Source of the DNA: an uncultured Verrucomicrobiota bacterium
GTDB lineage: Bacteria > Verrucomicrobiota > Kiritimatiellia > CAJWTS01
Length of the DNA: 64,000 nucleotides
Direction: 5' to 3'
Assembly: GCA_913047795.1 (NCBI GenBank)
Contig: CAJWTS010000010.1
Coordinates: 1-64,000, forward strand
Below are positions 1 through 10,683 of the stretch, in pieces. The stretch's first letter is position 1, and each line of letters begins with the position of its first letter. The position numbers and the translations under genes are program-made. The notes beneath the pieces were generated by a model, which saw nothing but the letters and a program-made list of their open reading frames with translations, did not search any database and had not been told where the DNA came from.

Positions 1-3000
1 TCTTCGTCATGGGCGGCCTCGACGTCGGCGATCATCTCGTTGTCGGCCTCGATCAGGGGTTCCGGTATCAGCGCTTCAAGCAGCGGATACTCCTCGGGAT
101 CAATGCCCGCGCGATCGATTTCTTGCCCGAGTCGAAGGGCGACCTCGGCCGCGGTCTCTTCGGCCGCGGCCGCAGCCTCCAGCGCGGCTTCCATCATTTC
201 GGCCGCCGTGGCAAGTTCGGCGGCGACTTGCTTCTGTTCCGACGCCAGTTCCTCGGCGTCCCGGGCAAGCTTCTCCTGGGGCGGCACGGCGACGGCTGCT
301 ATGGCGTTTGCCAGTGCGCGAGCGCTCTCGGCTATGCGCGCCGACTCGGCGCCCGAGATCTCCTCGACCGGCCGCAAATCGTCCGCGCCGGGAGCCTGCG
401 CCAGGATATCAACCGGCAAGCTCTCTGCGACCGCGTTGGTCAGGCCGACAAGTTGAGATAGGATCTTTTGTTGCGGCTCCTCAAGGGCCTCGAGCAGCGA
501 TTCCGCGGCCGCGACCTGCTCGTCCCGGATCTCGGCGGCGCCCACCAGCGCGTCGGCTCGCTCCTCCGCATCGATGACTTCCGCCGCGACGCCTTCCGCG
601 AAGGACTCAAAAGCGTCGGCCAGCTCATCTTGCTCGGTCGCGAACCGTTCCGCTTGTTTGATCGCCGTATCGGTTGTTTCGGCGAGTTGCTCTGCCGCGG
701 CCCATTGCTTTTCGGCGGCATCTAACATTTCCTGCGCATCGCGCAGCGCCGCCCCGCCGGAGGGCGTTGCGTTCTCGACCGCGTCCTGGGCCTGTTGCAT
801 AGCGGCCTCGGCCTCGCGTGAAGCCCTTGCCGGTACGCTTGCCAGCGCTTCCGCATCGCGACCGGCGCGATCCGCCGCTTCCCGCGCATGGCGCGCAGCG
901 TCCTGTGCCTGCGCGATATCGGGCCGACCGGCCGTGTCATCGGACGGCGTCTTTGATCGCTCGGCTTGCATTTCCGCACCGGGTTCGGCGGGTGCGTCGG
1001 CCGCGGTGACGGGTGGCTTTGGTGTTGCAGTCTGCGGCGTGCCGGGCTCAGGTTTAGCGTTACCGGGCGCGGATCCGGAAGGTGGCGGATCCGTTGACGC
1101 GACTGTGCCGGCTTCGGTTTCAGGCCCGCCCGGCGTGCGTTCGCCGGGCGCCTCGCGCGGGTCCGGTGTGTCGAACGAGGGTGGCCGGTAGGCCGTTGGA
1201 GAAAATGCGTCTGCTGCCACGGCTTCGCGCAGCACCGGCTGAGCTTTCACGGCGGCGTCAACCTCGGAAGCCAGTTCAGCCAGTTCTGCCTGTGATTCGA
1301 TCAATTCGTCCATGCGGCGTTCTGCGACGGGCCGGGCCGTGGCGGCCCAGTCGCGCACCTCACCGGCTTCGTGGCGTAACGTGTTCGCCGCCGCGCGTGC
1401 CCGTTCGCGGTTGGCGTCCGTCTCGGCGGCCCGCTCCGCAAGCGCTTCCTGACGTTCGGCAACATGTGCCGCCTTGCCTGCCAGCTCTGCCGCCCGAAGT
1501 GCGTTTGCCAAACGCTGTGCGTGCTGCCCAGCCCGCTCGACGTGTGGCCGCGCCGCGCCTGGGCGCGTGTTCGCAGCGGCTTCCATTGCGCGGCGCAACT
1601 CCGGCGAGGGGTCGTAGAGTCGCATTGCTTCGCGGGCCAGTGGCGAGGCCATGGCAGCCTGCTCGGCCAGTTCTTGAAATTGCTTTGCAAGTTCCACCTG
1701 CGGCGCCATCGCTTTTTCGACGGCAGCGGTTGTCACGCCACTTTCGGCCCCCAACGTTGCCAGAAAATTTTCTGTGGCCTCAGCCTGTGCTGCGGCGAGA
1801 TCAGCGGCTTTCTGCGCGAGATCCGACGTGGCGCTCTGTTCACGATATTGCTGCGCCATATCGTCCAGTTCTGATTCGGCCGCGTCGAGTATCTCGAGCG
1901 CATCGTCCGGGCGTCCGGCCCGGATGTTCTCCGCCGCACCGGCAAGCTTCTGCGCGACCGGACGCGTCAAGGGGTCGTCCATCAGTGATGCGCCCGACCG
2001 CGGCTGCCGCTCGGTAAGGGCCCGCAGTCGCGATTCGGCATTCGCCATCTGATCGAGGCGTTGCGCGTCGGCCAGCATCTCCTTGTGATCCGTCGCGACG
2101 TCCTTGGCTTCGGCCACGAGATCCCTGGCGCGCTCTTGATCGGCCGCCATTTGCGCATGCAAATCCTCGGGCGATTGCTTCAACTTGTTCCCGATCGCGC
2201 GACGCAGAGATGCCTGTTCTTTCTGCCAGGCCTCCGGGTTGCGCAACGCCGCGCCCAGAAGTCGATCGTCCGCCGCCGGCGGCAGCTCATTCCACGTGGC
2301 TGCGGCCGCGGCCAGTTCGGCCTGACGGTCGGCCAGGTCCTGCGTCTCGATTGCATGGCGCAGGATCGACTGCATGCTGTCAAGGTCGCCGAGAACCTCG
2401 TCCACCTGTTGCATGGCGCCGTCGAGAGCGTTCAACGATTCCTGCGCCAGTTCGGCGCGTTCGAGCGGCTCGTCGGTCAACATCACTTTGCCGGACAGGT
2501 CGCGCGCGTGCGCGACGTAGTGGTCGGCGATATCGGCAAGGCGATTCTCCTGGCCCGCGTAGTAGCTCGCCTCCGTGTCCTGGGCGAGGTCGTCGATTCG
2601 TCGTTCGGCTGCTTTCAGCTGCGTGCCGACCGCTTTCAGCTTGTTGCGCGTGGCCGTGCTGATCTCGGGCTCTGCCTGAAGGGGGGCCTGTGTCTGAACG
2701 ATGGCCTGGCGCGCCTTCTGAAGAGCGGTCTTCGTTTGAGCCAGTTCGCGTTTCAGGTTCTTCGTCTGCGTGTCGAGTTGCTGCACGCCGAGGGACGCGG
2801 CCGCATCGTCCAGCTGGATCAGGATGATATCGGAATGGCCAAGTTGTGGGCCGCGCGCGGAACGTGGCAGTGTATCCACCGCGCGAAGCTGCATCGCCAG
2901 GCGGCTCACGCCCTTTAGGTCGAAGTCGGCGAGACGCAACGTGAACCCGTCCTCAATGCGCCGTGGATCGGTGCGTGGCAGGTGCTGCGGAGGAAGCTCG

Positions 3001-4379
3001 TTTGCCCCGGAGGTGAAGACGAGTGCGGCATCGAAGATGCCGAAGTCGTCTTCAATGAGATAGCGCAGCGGAATGCGTCCTGTTCGGCTGAGGCGCAAGA
3101 CGTTCGTTGAGGGTTCAAGGATGCGAACCTGAGGGCGCGCGTCAGCGACGGACGTCAGGGTCAATGTCTCGCGGTCGTTTTGAAAACCGTGTTCGTCGGT
3201 GAGGGATAGCGACCAGGAAGCGGTCAGCCCCGGCGTCAGCGTCACCGCGAACATGCATGTGGTGTCGCCGCCGTCCGTGACCATCGTTCGGAGCGCAATG
3301 TCCTTGGTCGGTTTTCCGTTGAGCGCGATCTGGGCGTTCTCGATCGGTTTGTTGAGCACCGCCGTGACTTCAACACGGGTTCCGGCGACCGCGCGGAGTT
3401 CCGGTCGTGCCAGGCGGACCGCGAGCCGCTCCTTGCCGGTATAGGACGGGTAGGTGTACGTCACGTCGTAGTAACGCACCTTCGGTGGCGGGACGACGGT
3501 GACGTCGTAGAAATGACTGACCGCCTCTCCGGCACGCACGCGGTAGCGAAAGTTGCGCAGCATGGGGCGCGAGGTGTAGACGAATCGTGTGGATTCGGCC
3601 GTTTCAGACGGCACATCGCGCAACTCACCGAACTCTTCAGCCCCGTCGTCCTCGACGATCAGGATCTCGGCTTTCCGTACACCCGTGCGGGAGACGTCGA
3701 CTTCGACATGCAGTCGATCGCCGCGGCGTATCATGGCGGCGCCCGGCGCAACCATGAGATCATCCGCATGTACGTTGGGCAGGTTCAAGAACGGTGCGAC
3801 CGAACGCAGCGCCAGCCGTGGAGCCCGCGCCGGCCAGAGCGCGACAACCGTGGCCAGCAGGAGCATCGCGGCGACCATGCAGAGGATCTGTGGTTGGGCG
3901 ACACGGAGGCTCACCTCTTCACGTTCACGTACGGCGACGGCGTCGTTTTCGGCCTCCGAGACGAGCGCGTTGATCAATGCCGCGGAGCCGCGTGTGGCTG
4001 CGTCATCATCGCTCGCCAGCAATTCCACGGCTGAGCTCAGGCGCTCCTGCATCTCTGGGTGGTGCCGTTCGATCATGCGTGCCACCCCGCGCATTGAGAA
4101 GGCCCGCATCATGGGGCGAACCAGAACCCACGCGGCGACCGCGGCCGTCCCGAGGTAGACGAGGCAGGACACAGCCCAACGCGCCGTGTTGGTATACAGC
4201 GCGAACCCGGCGTCGATCGCCATGGCGAACAGGACCAGTCCGATCCAGGCGCCGAGGGTAATCGCGAGCCCGCGAACAAGGAGCACGAGTCGCATACGGC
4301 GCACGGTACGTTCGATCGCGGCGACAATCGCCGGGGGTACACCTTCGGTTCCGCGCAGAATTTCGCGTAGAGATTTCAT
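1..4379 (-). CDS. DUF4175-like membrane-anchored giant coiled-coil protein (C-terminus beyond the window)
   Basis: The frame is open from an ATG at its right end to the window edge, giving at least 1459 residues; an in-frame stop lies two codons upstream of the ATG, so this start is the first possible one. Three hydrophobic segments (about residues 31-62, 68-88 and 165-183) are followed by beta-rich extracytoplasmic repeats to about residue 520, including the 'DDFGI' motif typical of DUF4175-like proteins. From about residue 560 to the edge it is an almost continuous Ala/Glu/Gln-rich coiled coil with a Pro/Thr-rich break. Its N-terminal plan (two TM helices, a 'HPEMQERLSSAVEL' segment, a third TM) matches the product at 43148-46729. 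It is the last visible gene of the MoxR operon to its right, 58 nt behind the VWA gene. No enzymatic motif seen; a scaffold or periplasm-spanning role is inference. Confidence 0.8.
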   Translation of the reverse strand, partial: MKSLREILRGTEGVPPAIVAAIERTVRRMRLVLLVRGLAITLGAWIGLVLFAMAIDAGFALYTNTARWAVSCLVYLGTAAVAAWVLVRPMMRAFSMRGVARMIERHHPEMQERLSSAVELLASDDDAATRGSAALINALVSEAENDAVAVREREEVSLRVAQPQILCMVAAMLLLATVVALWPARAPRLALRSVAPFLNLPNVHADDLMVAPGAAMIRRGDRLHVEVDVSRTGVRKAEILIVEDDGAEEFGELRDVPSETAESTRFVYTSRPMLRNFRYRVRAGEAVSHFYDVTVVPPPKVRYYDVTYTYPSYTGKERLAVRLARPELRAVAGTRVEVTAVLNKPIENAQIALNGKPTKDIALRTMVTDGGDTTCMFAVTLTPGLTASWSLSLTDEHGFQNDRETLTLTSVADARPQVRILEPSTNVLRLSRTGRIPLRYLIEDDFGIFDAALVFTSGANELPPQHLPRTDPRRIEDGFTLRLADFDLKGVSRLAMQLRAVDTLPRSARGPQLGHSDIILIQLDDAAASLGVQQLDTQTKNLKRELAQTKTALQKARQAIVQTQAPLQAEPEISTATRNKLKAVGTQLKAAERRIDDLAQDTEASYYAGQENRLADIADHYVAHARDLSGKVMLTDEPLERAELAQESLNALDGAMQQVDEVLGDLDSMQSILRHAIETQDLADRQAELAAAAATWNELPPAADDRLLGAALRNPEAWQKEQASLRRAIGNKLKQSPEDLHAQMAADQERARDLVAEAKDVATDHKEMLADAQRLDQMANAESRLRALTERQPRSGASLMDDPLTRPVAQKLAGAAENIRAGRPDDALEILDAAESELDDMAQQYREQSATSDLAQKAADLAAAQAEATENFLATLGAESGVTTAAVEKAMAPQVELAKQFQELAEQAAMASPLAREAMRLYDPSPELRRAMEAAANTRPGAARPHVERAGQHAQRLANALRAAELAGKAAHVAERQEALAERAAETDANRERARAAANTLRHEAGEVRDWAATARPVAERRMDELIESQAELAELASEVDAAVKAQPVLREAVAADAFSPTAYRPPSFDTPDPREAPGERTPGGPETEAGTVASTDPPPSGSAPGNAKPEPGTPQTATPKPPVTAADAPAEPGAEMQAERSKTPSDDTAGRPDIAQAQDAARHAREAADRAGRDAEALASVPARASREAEAAMQQAQDAVENATPSGGAALRDAQEMLDAAEKQWAAAEQLAETTDTAIKQAERFATEQDELADAFESFAEGVAAEVIDAEERADALVGAAEIRDEQVAAAESLLEALEEPQQKILSQLVGLTNAVAESLPVDILAQAPGADDLRPVEEISGAESARIAESARALANAIAAVAVPPQEKLARDAEELASEQKQVAAELATAAEMMEAALEAAAAAEETAAEVALRLGQEIDRAGIDPEEYPLLEALIPEPLIEADNEMIADVEAAHDE

Positions 4380-4437
4380 GGGCTATTGGTCCATTGTGGA
4401 TGGGTGGATGTGGGGCTGGGTGATTTGGGAATTTATC

Positions 4438-7400
4438 TTAAGGCAATCGTTGACGTTTACGGACGATCCATTCTGAGCCGGCGACGCAGACGATCATGGT
4501 TAAAAACGGCCAGGACGCCCAAATGTCGAACTGTTCACGTTCATGTTTTTCAATGACCGGTGGGCCCAGTGTTGCAAGTGTATCCTCAGCCGACGGGGGT
4601 GCAACAACGATGCCGCCGGTAAGGGTTGCCATGCGGGACAAAAGTCCGTGATCGGCGGCCAGTTCGACGCGTTCGGCGTGGGTTCCCGGAGCCACGCTGA
4701 ATTCGCTACGGGCCTGAGCCAGGACGCCGGTCCCGAGGGCCTTTTCGGCCACGCGGGATTCTACGACGGCGTGGTAGGCGCCGTTGGTGAGTTGGCCCAG
4801 CATGGCCTCGTACAGCCCCGGCGAATTTTCCTGGTAGGTGAGACGCTTCGTCAGAACCAGGCGCTCGCCGCTGAAGATCTTGACGGACGCGTGCTTGTCG
4901 ATGATGGGTTCGAAATCCGGCTTCACGAGTTTGACGCGGATGGTGACCGGGTCGTCCGCCGTATACCGGATGCGATCGGACCCGATGCGCGCGAGCGGCG
5001 TGCCGAACGCAAGTTTTTCGTCGGTCGCCCAGCGCATGATCTGACCCCATAAACGATGGTGGTGAACATCACCTGCGCGGTAGCGGAGACGCCAGCTGTG
5101 ATTGAAGCCGAGGTACAGCACGCGGCCATAACCGACGTGGTGGTGAACGATCAGGGCGTGTTGCCGTTCGAAGTCCAGGCGTTGCCGGAACCCGTCTTCG
5201 TCAAGTTGGTCGGCATCCACGTAGGCGGGGGCATCCGGGGGCCGCGCGTAAGCCAGCACCCGGGCGCCGTCCTTCGTTTCGGCGACGGTGTGCCGCCAGT
5301 AGATGTTGGGCAGCGCGTCCCATGTCGCAAGGTTCTCGTCCGGATCGCTGTTGAGACGCATGATCGGGCTGTGTCGCCCTTCGGCCGTGAGCACGATGCG
5401 ATAATAGTCTTCGGGGCCGACCATCAGCGCGCGTTCGGTGGGGGCAACACGTACGGGCAGAAGCTGGGCCAGCGGTCCCGCCATGAACGTATGCGGCATG
5501 TGCTGCGGTCCTGCCACGACAACCAGTGTGCCGCCGCGCTCGTAGACAAACGCTTCGAGTGTCGAAAGGTGTTCTTCAGTCATGTACTCGGCCGAGACGT
5601 CGCCGAGGATGATGACATCGAACTTCATCCACTCCATGCGGTTGGTCGGCAGTGCCGTGGCCTCGATGTCATCACGTTCGCGCGCTGCCGATGCGGGTAT
5701 GACGTCGCGCTCCGGCGCTTCGGCTATCAAGTCGGGCTCCAGCAGGACGTATTGCAGTTGCGTGGATGGGTCGCGACTTGCAAAAAGGTTCTTAATGTAC
5801 CGAAATTCCCAGGAGGGCCGTCCCTCGATGAGTAGCAACTTGATGCGGTCCGTCGCGACATTGACGGCCACGCTGATCTCGTTGTTTGTGGCGATTACTT
5901 CTTCGTCGTATCCCGGAATGGCGACGCGGTAGAGATGCATGCCTTCCTCTTCCGGTTCGTGGGACAGGTCGACGCGTGTTCGCATGGCAACCTCGCTCGT
6001 GACGTCGACGGCCTTTGTATCCACGAGGTCCTCGCCGTCATAAAGATGCACGTCAACCGACTCGTTGGTGAGTCCGTCCAGTTTGACGGTGACGGCGAAA
6101 TGCGCCTTGTCGCCCAAGTACACGATCTCGGCCGTATCGATCTCTGCCACCGCGGCATCGAGGGGCGGGTTGGAGCTGGTGCCGAAAACAACAGACGAGA
6201 GGGCGACGCCTTGCAGCCCGAGCTGCCGCGCGATCGGCTCGACTGGCGTGCGCGAGTTATGCCGTCCGTCGGTCAGCAGGATGACCGCACCCAGTTCTTC
6301 TTCTGGAATATCGCTCATCACGCGTTGCAACGCGTTGCCCAGGTCCGTCTCGTGTCGTCCGCGGGCGAGTTCGGCTTCTTCGGCAAGTTTTGCGCGCCAG
6401 ATATCCGAGATCGCGTCCATCGCGTTCGTGGCATGCGCAACTGCGCCGGTGGGTGCCGTGGCAGTTGTCACCATGTTCGATGGATCATCCGATGCGGAGG
6501 ATTCGTCCTCGTCCTCGTTCATCGCGGCAATGGTATTCGTGTAGCCGTCTGTCCAGATGTCGATATTGAGATCGTCGGCATGCGACGAGAAGCGATAGAC
6601 GCGCACGTGATAGGTGTCCGCGATTCGGCCAAAGAGACTTTTGCCAAGAAGGCTGTCTGGTTTTTGCAGTAAGAGATCGTCAACGATTGTGCTTCGTTTG
6701 CGTGCCGCGATCGCGTCGATGTCCCGGCGGACCGTATGGGTCACGCTGTTGTAGAAGGCCTCATCCAGTTTCCGGCCGAGGGACTCTATCATGGGTGTGT
6801 AGTCGACAATCTTGCGGGACACGGTGCGGATCGTTTCTGTGAGGTAATCGTGAGTCTCTACGAGCGCGACAACATCCGTGCGATTGCTTCCCTTCGCGAA
6901 GCTGGCCTCGAGTTTGTCGATCTCACGCTGTAGTGCCTGTCCTTCGGGTGGAAGGGTAACGGCGACCGCGGCCAGGGACTGAGTCGTCGCGGTAACGATC
7001 TCGTTCGTTCCGGCCGCTGCCGTGTTCGTCGGCACGTTCGGGGCGGTAGCATTTGCGACCATGTTGCTTAACGCCTCGTCCGGATCTTTACCGAACAGGT
7101 GGACGAAGCGTCCGCGGGCTTTTTCGAGGAAGTGCGTTAGCCATTGCAGTGGCGCGCGTTCCGGTGCGGTTTTGTCGGTCAGTTCGGACAGGACGCCGTA
7201 GACGTCGCGAGCCAAATCGGCCTGGAGCTTTTTAACGTCGGCGCCCACTGCCTTGTCCAACGTTTTTGGACTCTCGAGCGGGAGGGCGATGATCTCGAGT
7301 TGCGCTTGCATGGTGTCGCCCGCCTGCTTGAGCAAACGGTGCATGGCTTTGCGCCGATTCTCGAGTTCTGCCTCGCGCGTGGTGTCATCAAACTCCCGGA

Positions 7401-8016
7401 TCGAAGCCAGCCAATCGGCTTGTGCGGATATTTCGTCCCGCAACCCCTCGAGCACTTCGGCCACCTGCTCAAACTTGACCGGGCGTGCTGCTGCCTTCAA
7501 ATTCAGCGTCTCGGCCAGGCGCACCTTTTCTGACGGCGTCATACGTGAATCGACGATGTGCATCGAGGTGCTGTCGTCGATCAGGACGGCCACCGTCTTT
7601 TCAACGGAGGCGTCCCATTCGAAGATTCGTGTTGGCTGAAAGAGCATGAGCAGGACCAGCACGATCAGCGTGATGCGAAGTGCACCAAGCGTGGCGCGCG
7701 CGCGCGGCGTCACGATGCTGCGCTCCAGGCGATAGAGATGTAGCGCTGTCTCGATCGCAATCGCGCCGCCCAGGGCAATGATCAGGATCGACCAGTTCGT
7801 CGCGAGCACGAAGGCCGCTTGCATGACTTGCAGGATCGACAGGATCACGATCCAGCCGATGACGGTGCGCAGGATCGGCATGGCGGACTGCAGCGTGAAG
7901 CGGTCACGATAGACGTGCAGCCCGACCCATACCGTTAGTGCAACCAGCGCGACGGCAGCGACCGCGGGGATCGGTGCGCCGGGCATGATAAGGTCGCGTT
8001 GTACGGTGTCCGTCAT
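4438..8016 (-). CDS. VWA domain protein with glutamine-amidotransferase-like C-terminal region
   Basis: This 1192-residue protein has four N-terminal TM helices (about 15-36, 50-72, 75-95, 107-126). A von Willebrand A domain follows, with the metal-binding MIDAS motif DxSxS at D147, S149, S151; a long helical insertion separates it from the second half of the domain ('AVILLTDGRHNSRTP'). After this come beta-sandwich repeats, then the 'EGRPSWEFRYIKNLF' segment and a class I glutamine-amidotransferase-like fold without an obvious catalytic Cys. One TM helix sits close to the C-terminus ('FLTMIVCVAGSEWIV'). Such proteins are standard members of MoxR/BatA gene clusters in Planctomycetes and Verrucomicrobia. 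It starts 3 nt after the preceding BatA-like gene, so the two are probably translationally coupled. It probably acts at the inner membrane with most of its mass in the periplasm; the exact role is unknown. Confidence 0.85.
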   Translation of the reverse strand: MTDTVQRDLIMPGAPIPAVAAVALVALTVWVGLHVYRDRFTLQSAMPILRTVIGWIVILSILQVMQAAFVLATNWSILIIALGGAIAIETALHLYRLERSIVTPRARATLGALRITLIVLVLLMLFQPTRIFEWDASVEKTVAVLIDDSTSMHIVDSRMTPSEKVRLAETLNLKAAARPVKFEQVAEVLEGLRDEISAQADWLASIREFDDTTREAELENRRKAMHRLLKQAGDTMQAQLEIIALPLESPKTLDKAVGADVKKLQADLARDVYGVLSELTDKTAPERAPLQWLTHFLEKARGRFVHLFGKDPDEALSNMVANATAPNVPTNTAAAGTNEIVTATTQSLAAVAVTLPPEGQALQREIDKLEASFAKGSNRTDVVALVETHDYLTETIRTVSRKIVDYTPMIESLGRKLDEAFYNSVTHTVRRDIDAIAARKRSTIVDDLLLQKPDSLLGKSLFGRIADTYHVRVYRFSSHADDLNIDIWTDGYTNTIAAMNEDEDESSASDDPSNMVTTATAPTGAVAHATNAMDAISDIWRAKLAEEAELARGRHETDLGNALQRVMSDIPEEELGAVILLTDGRHNSRTPVEPIARQLGLQGVALSSVVFGTSSNPPLDAAVAEIDTAEIVYLGDKAHFAVTVKLDGLTNESVDVHLYDGEDLVDTKAVDVTSEVAMRTRVDLSHEPEEEGMHLYRVAIPGYDEEVIATNNEISVAVNVATDRIKLLLIEGRPSWEFRYIKNLFASRDPSTQLQYVLLEPDLIAEAPERDVIPASAARERDDIEATALPTNRMEWMKFDVIILGDVSAEYMTEEHLSTLEAFVYERGGTLVVVAGPQHMPHTFMAGPLAQLLPVRVAPTERALMVGPEDYYRIVLTAEGRHSPIMRLNSDPDENLATWDALPNIYWRHTVAETKDGARVLAYARPPDAPAYVDADQLDEDGFRQRLDFERQHALIVHHHVGYGRVLYLGFNHSWRLRYRAGDVHHHRLWGQIMRWATDEKLAFGTPLARIGSDRIRYTADDPVTIRVKLVKPDFEPIIDKHASVKIFSGERLVLTKRLTYQENSPGLYEAMLGQLTNGAYHAVVESRVAEKALGTGVLAQARSEFSVAPGTHAERVELAADHGLLSRMATLTGGIVVAPPSAEDTLATLGPPVIEKHEREQFDIWASWPFLTMIVCVAGSEWIVRKRQRLP

Positions 8017-8019
8017 CTG

Positions 8020-10683
8020 TTAAACACCCGCGGTTTCCCTCGCAGGCTCCTTCGCGGTTGCCGGTTGACCGTTGCCGCCGCGAGAAGGTGGCGAAATTCC
8101 GAGCAGGACCTCGGCGTGTTGGCGAAAGTCTTCCGCCTCTGATGCCTGGGGCCCGAAACGGATTGTCTGAGGTTCGTGATAGCGACGTTTGATCGAGATC
8201 CAGCGCGACATGGCGAGCTCTCCGAGCAAGCAGATGAGGGCACCGACGACCAGGTACTTCCAGAGTTCCTCGCCTGGTATGTCGTCCGAGACGGCCGTCG
8301 TCAGCTCTTCGAAAGATTCGGCGGTAAAGATATCGACGTAGTCCTTCAGGGCGTGGTAATCGGTTTCGGTGAGCTGCGTAATGAAACTCTCGCTGACATC
8401 GTCGACCACCGTGAACGGCAGATTGGTTGCATACGTGAGATTCGTGACGTAGAGCGGGACAAGGTTCGTTGGCAGCAAAAATTGGTAGAGACCCGGCTCG
8501 TGCGTCGCGGCATAGCGGATGCGCACGCCATCATTTGTTACGATACCGTCGGCGGGCCGGATGCGGCCGGACGGAAGCTCAACCCGTAGTTGGTCGATGC
8601 CAATTTCCTCATCCGTGTCCTTTTCTTCCGGCAGGACGCCCGGGGAGGCGGGATTATCAGCCGCGATTTGAACCCGGAACTCCGTTCCGGGGCGGACGTT
8701 GTATTCGGCCATCATCGGGTCGGCGAGGTGATAGATCAGTTCGTGCAGAAAGGGCAGAAAGCTCTTTAGCGAAGGCAGGTTGGCGTCGCGCCGGTCGAGC
8801 ATGGTTGCGAGCATCACGATGTACCCGTTGCCAAATTCGCGTTCCACGATGAAGGGATCGCCGTTACGTAGCGCTCCGCCGACGCGGACCGCCCTGTCCG
8901 ATTCATCGGCCTCCAGCGACCAGTAAGCGGAGACGAGCGTATCGTCGATATCCGCATGTTCGCGCGTGACCAGAAGTTGGAAGGCGGGATGGCTGAGCGA
9001 TTCCATGTCGAGCAACTGCGGGTCTTTTGGCGTAATCTCGCGGCTGGTGAGCGTGGCGGGCAGGATCAACTCACCGGCCGGTGTTCGCCACTCGTTGTAC
9101 GAATCCGGTTCGGACCGGCTACCGGGGACGACGAGCACGCCACCGCCGGCACGGGTGTAGTCGGCAAGTCGCGTGGTAAACGATTCCGGTAAGCGCGGCA
9201 CGTTGGCCAGGATAATGACGGCATAGCGGTCCAGGTCTTCAATCGAATCGATTTCCTCCGCCGGTACGACCTCGGTCGTTACGAGATTCTTCGCCGTTTC
9301 CGCCTTTTCCTCTTCGTCCGAATCTTTGTCACGGCGCCGCAGGAAGGCGAAGACGCGCTCGGTCATGGTCAGCCTGCGTTCGAAACTCGGATTGAGTGCC
9401 AGTTCGATGAAGGCCGACGCGCCCTTCAGGGATCGTTCCGACGGCGCACCGTCGACGATCAGCACCGGCACGTGATCGAGCACGTGCACGACGCGGTACG
9501 CGCTGTCGTCCCAGATCATGTCGTCTTCCGTCTCCAGAACGGCTTTCACGACATGCACGCCCGGCACACGAAAGTGATGCGAAAACTGCAGCGTCTCTGC
9601 GGATCCTGAAAGAATCTCGGCCGCCATCGTGTCCGTCGCGGCATTGGTGCCGTCGATGAAGAGCTGCACGGTTTTGGGGCGACGGGGTTCGCTGCCCGAA
9701 TTGACGATTTTGACGTCGATCTTTACGGGGCGGTCGACGCCGATGATGCGTCGCGAAAAGGTGACGTCCTGTATGCCGGTATTGTCGATCTGCTCGGGAA
9801 CCGGAAGTTGAAGATAGTAGATCTTGGGTTTGGTCGGTAACGCGTCGAGTGTATCGGAAACGAACTGCCATTGAACGTCGCGGTCGAGTCGCCAGCCGAG
9901 GCTTTGCCCGTCGCCAATGAAGATGATCTTCTTGTTTGCGTTGCGCCCCGTGCGCAGGCTGGCAGCGGCGGCGTTGACGGCTTCGAGGACACCGCAGCTG
10001 CCGCCGACGGGGGCGAGCGTTTCATCGTCGAGTTGTTCGCGGATTTCTTCGTGATCCGCCGTGGGGCGGCCGATGTGCATGACGGGTACCGGGCCGGCGA
10101 GGATCAAGCTGATCGCGTCGCCCGGTCGTGCCGCGTCGACCAGTTTCCGCGCTTCTTCCAACGCGCGTGCGAAATTGGATTCTTCCTCATGGGCCAGTGT
10201 CATGGATCCGGATGCGTCGAGGATCAACGCGATGTCGGTCTCTCCGCCGTCACTGGCCCAGCGTTTGGTCTGCATCCATTTTTCGATGCCGGAGAGCAGC
10301 AGCCCCAGCGCGATCAGGCCGATTGTCAGTCCGAGCATCATCCAGCGCACGCGTCGATAGGCCCACATGGCAGCGGCGATGCCCAATGCGATTGCGGCGC
10401 CGAGCAACGCCGGCAGAACAAAGAGCCAGGGCACGCCTGCCTCGCTCGGCAGAAAGGGCCGCGCCATGGCGAGCACGACCAGGGCGATCAAGAGGCAGCG
10501 CAGGGCCAGTAGAATGACTTCCTCGAGGAGGATTCGCCGCTGCCGGGTCGCGATTGAGGCGGCGAGGAACTGCATAGCGCCCCAGTGCACCGTCTGCGTC
10601 TTGCTGCGGTTTAATAGATGAATGATGACCGGGACGGCGATCGCGGCCAGTCCGGCCAACATGATCGGCACGACGAAGGTCAT
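8020..10683 (-). CDS. BatA-like VWA membrane protein
   Basis: The N-terminus is a clear BatA domain: a hydrophobic start, then 'IIHLLNRSKTQTVHWGAMQFL', then a TM pair around residues 52-76. Additional TM helices lie near 85-107 and 114-133. The VWA MIDAS motif 'DASGS' is at residues 156-160, followed by a complete VWA domain. A long extracytoplasmic section with a second Rossmann-like, GATase-like region follows, and a TM helix ('YLVVGALICLLGELAMSRW') lies about 70 residues from the C-terminus. At 887 residues it is much longer than classical BatA (about 330). Its ATG overlaps the stop of the DUF58 gene as ATGA, a sign of coupling in a moxR-DUF58-batA operon. In other bacteria BatA-type proteins work with MoxR ATPases in envelope stress or protein assembly; that link is known for the family, not shown here. 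Confidence 0.88.
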   Translation of the reverse strand: MTFVVPIMLAGLAAIAVPVIIHLLNRSKTQTVHWGAMQFLAASIATRQRRILLEEVILLALRCLLIALVVLAMARPFLPSEAGVPWLFVLPALLGAAIALGIAAAMWAYRRVRWMMLGLTIGLIALGLLLSGIEKWMQTKRWASDGGETDIALILDASGSMTLAHEEESNFARALEEARKLVDAARPGDAISLILAGPVPVMHIGRPTADHEEIREQLDDETLAPVGGSCGVLEAVNAAAASLRTGRNANKKIIFIGDGQSLGWRLDRDVQWQFVSDTLDALPTKPKIYYLQLPVPEQIDNTGIQDVTFSRRIIGVDRPVKIDVKIVNSGSEPRRPKTVQLFIDGTNAATDTMAAEILSGSAETLQFSHHFRVPGVHVVKAVLETEDDMIWDDSAYRVVHVLDHVPVLIVDGAPSERSLKGASAFIELALNPSFERRLTMTERVFAFLRRRDKDSDEEEKAETAKNLVTTEVVPAEEIDSIEDLDRYAVIILANVPRLPESFTTRLADYTRAGGGVLVVPGSRSEPDSYNEWRTPAGELILPATLTSREITPKDPQLLDMESLSHPAFQLLVTREHADIDDTLVSAYWSLEADESDRAVRVGGALRNGDPFIVEREFGNGYIVMLATMLDRRDANLPSLKSFLPFLHELIYHLADPMMAEYNVRPGTEFRVQIAADNPASPGVLPEEKDTDEEIGIDQLRVELPSGRIRPADGIVTNDGVRIRYAATHEPGLYQFLLPTNLVPLYVTNLTYATNLPFTVVDDVSESFITQLTETDYHALKDYVDIFTAESFEELTTAVSDDIPGEELWKYLVVGALICLLGELAMSRWISIKRRYHEPQTIRFGPQASEAEDFRQHAEVLLGISPPSRGGNGQPATAKEPARETAGV

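Noticed and set aside
4438-8016. Active glutamine amidotransferase
   Set aside because: The region is only fold-like; I see no Cys nucleophile elbow with a matching His-Glu pair, so enzymatic activity is not claimed.
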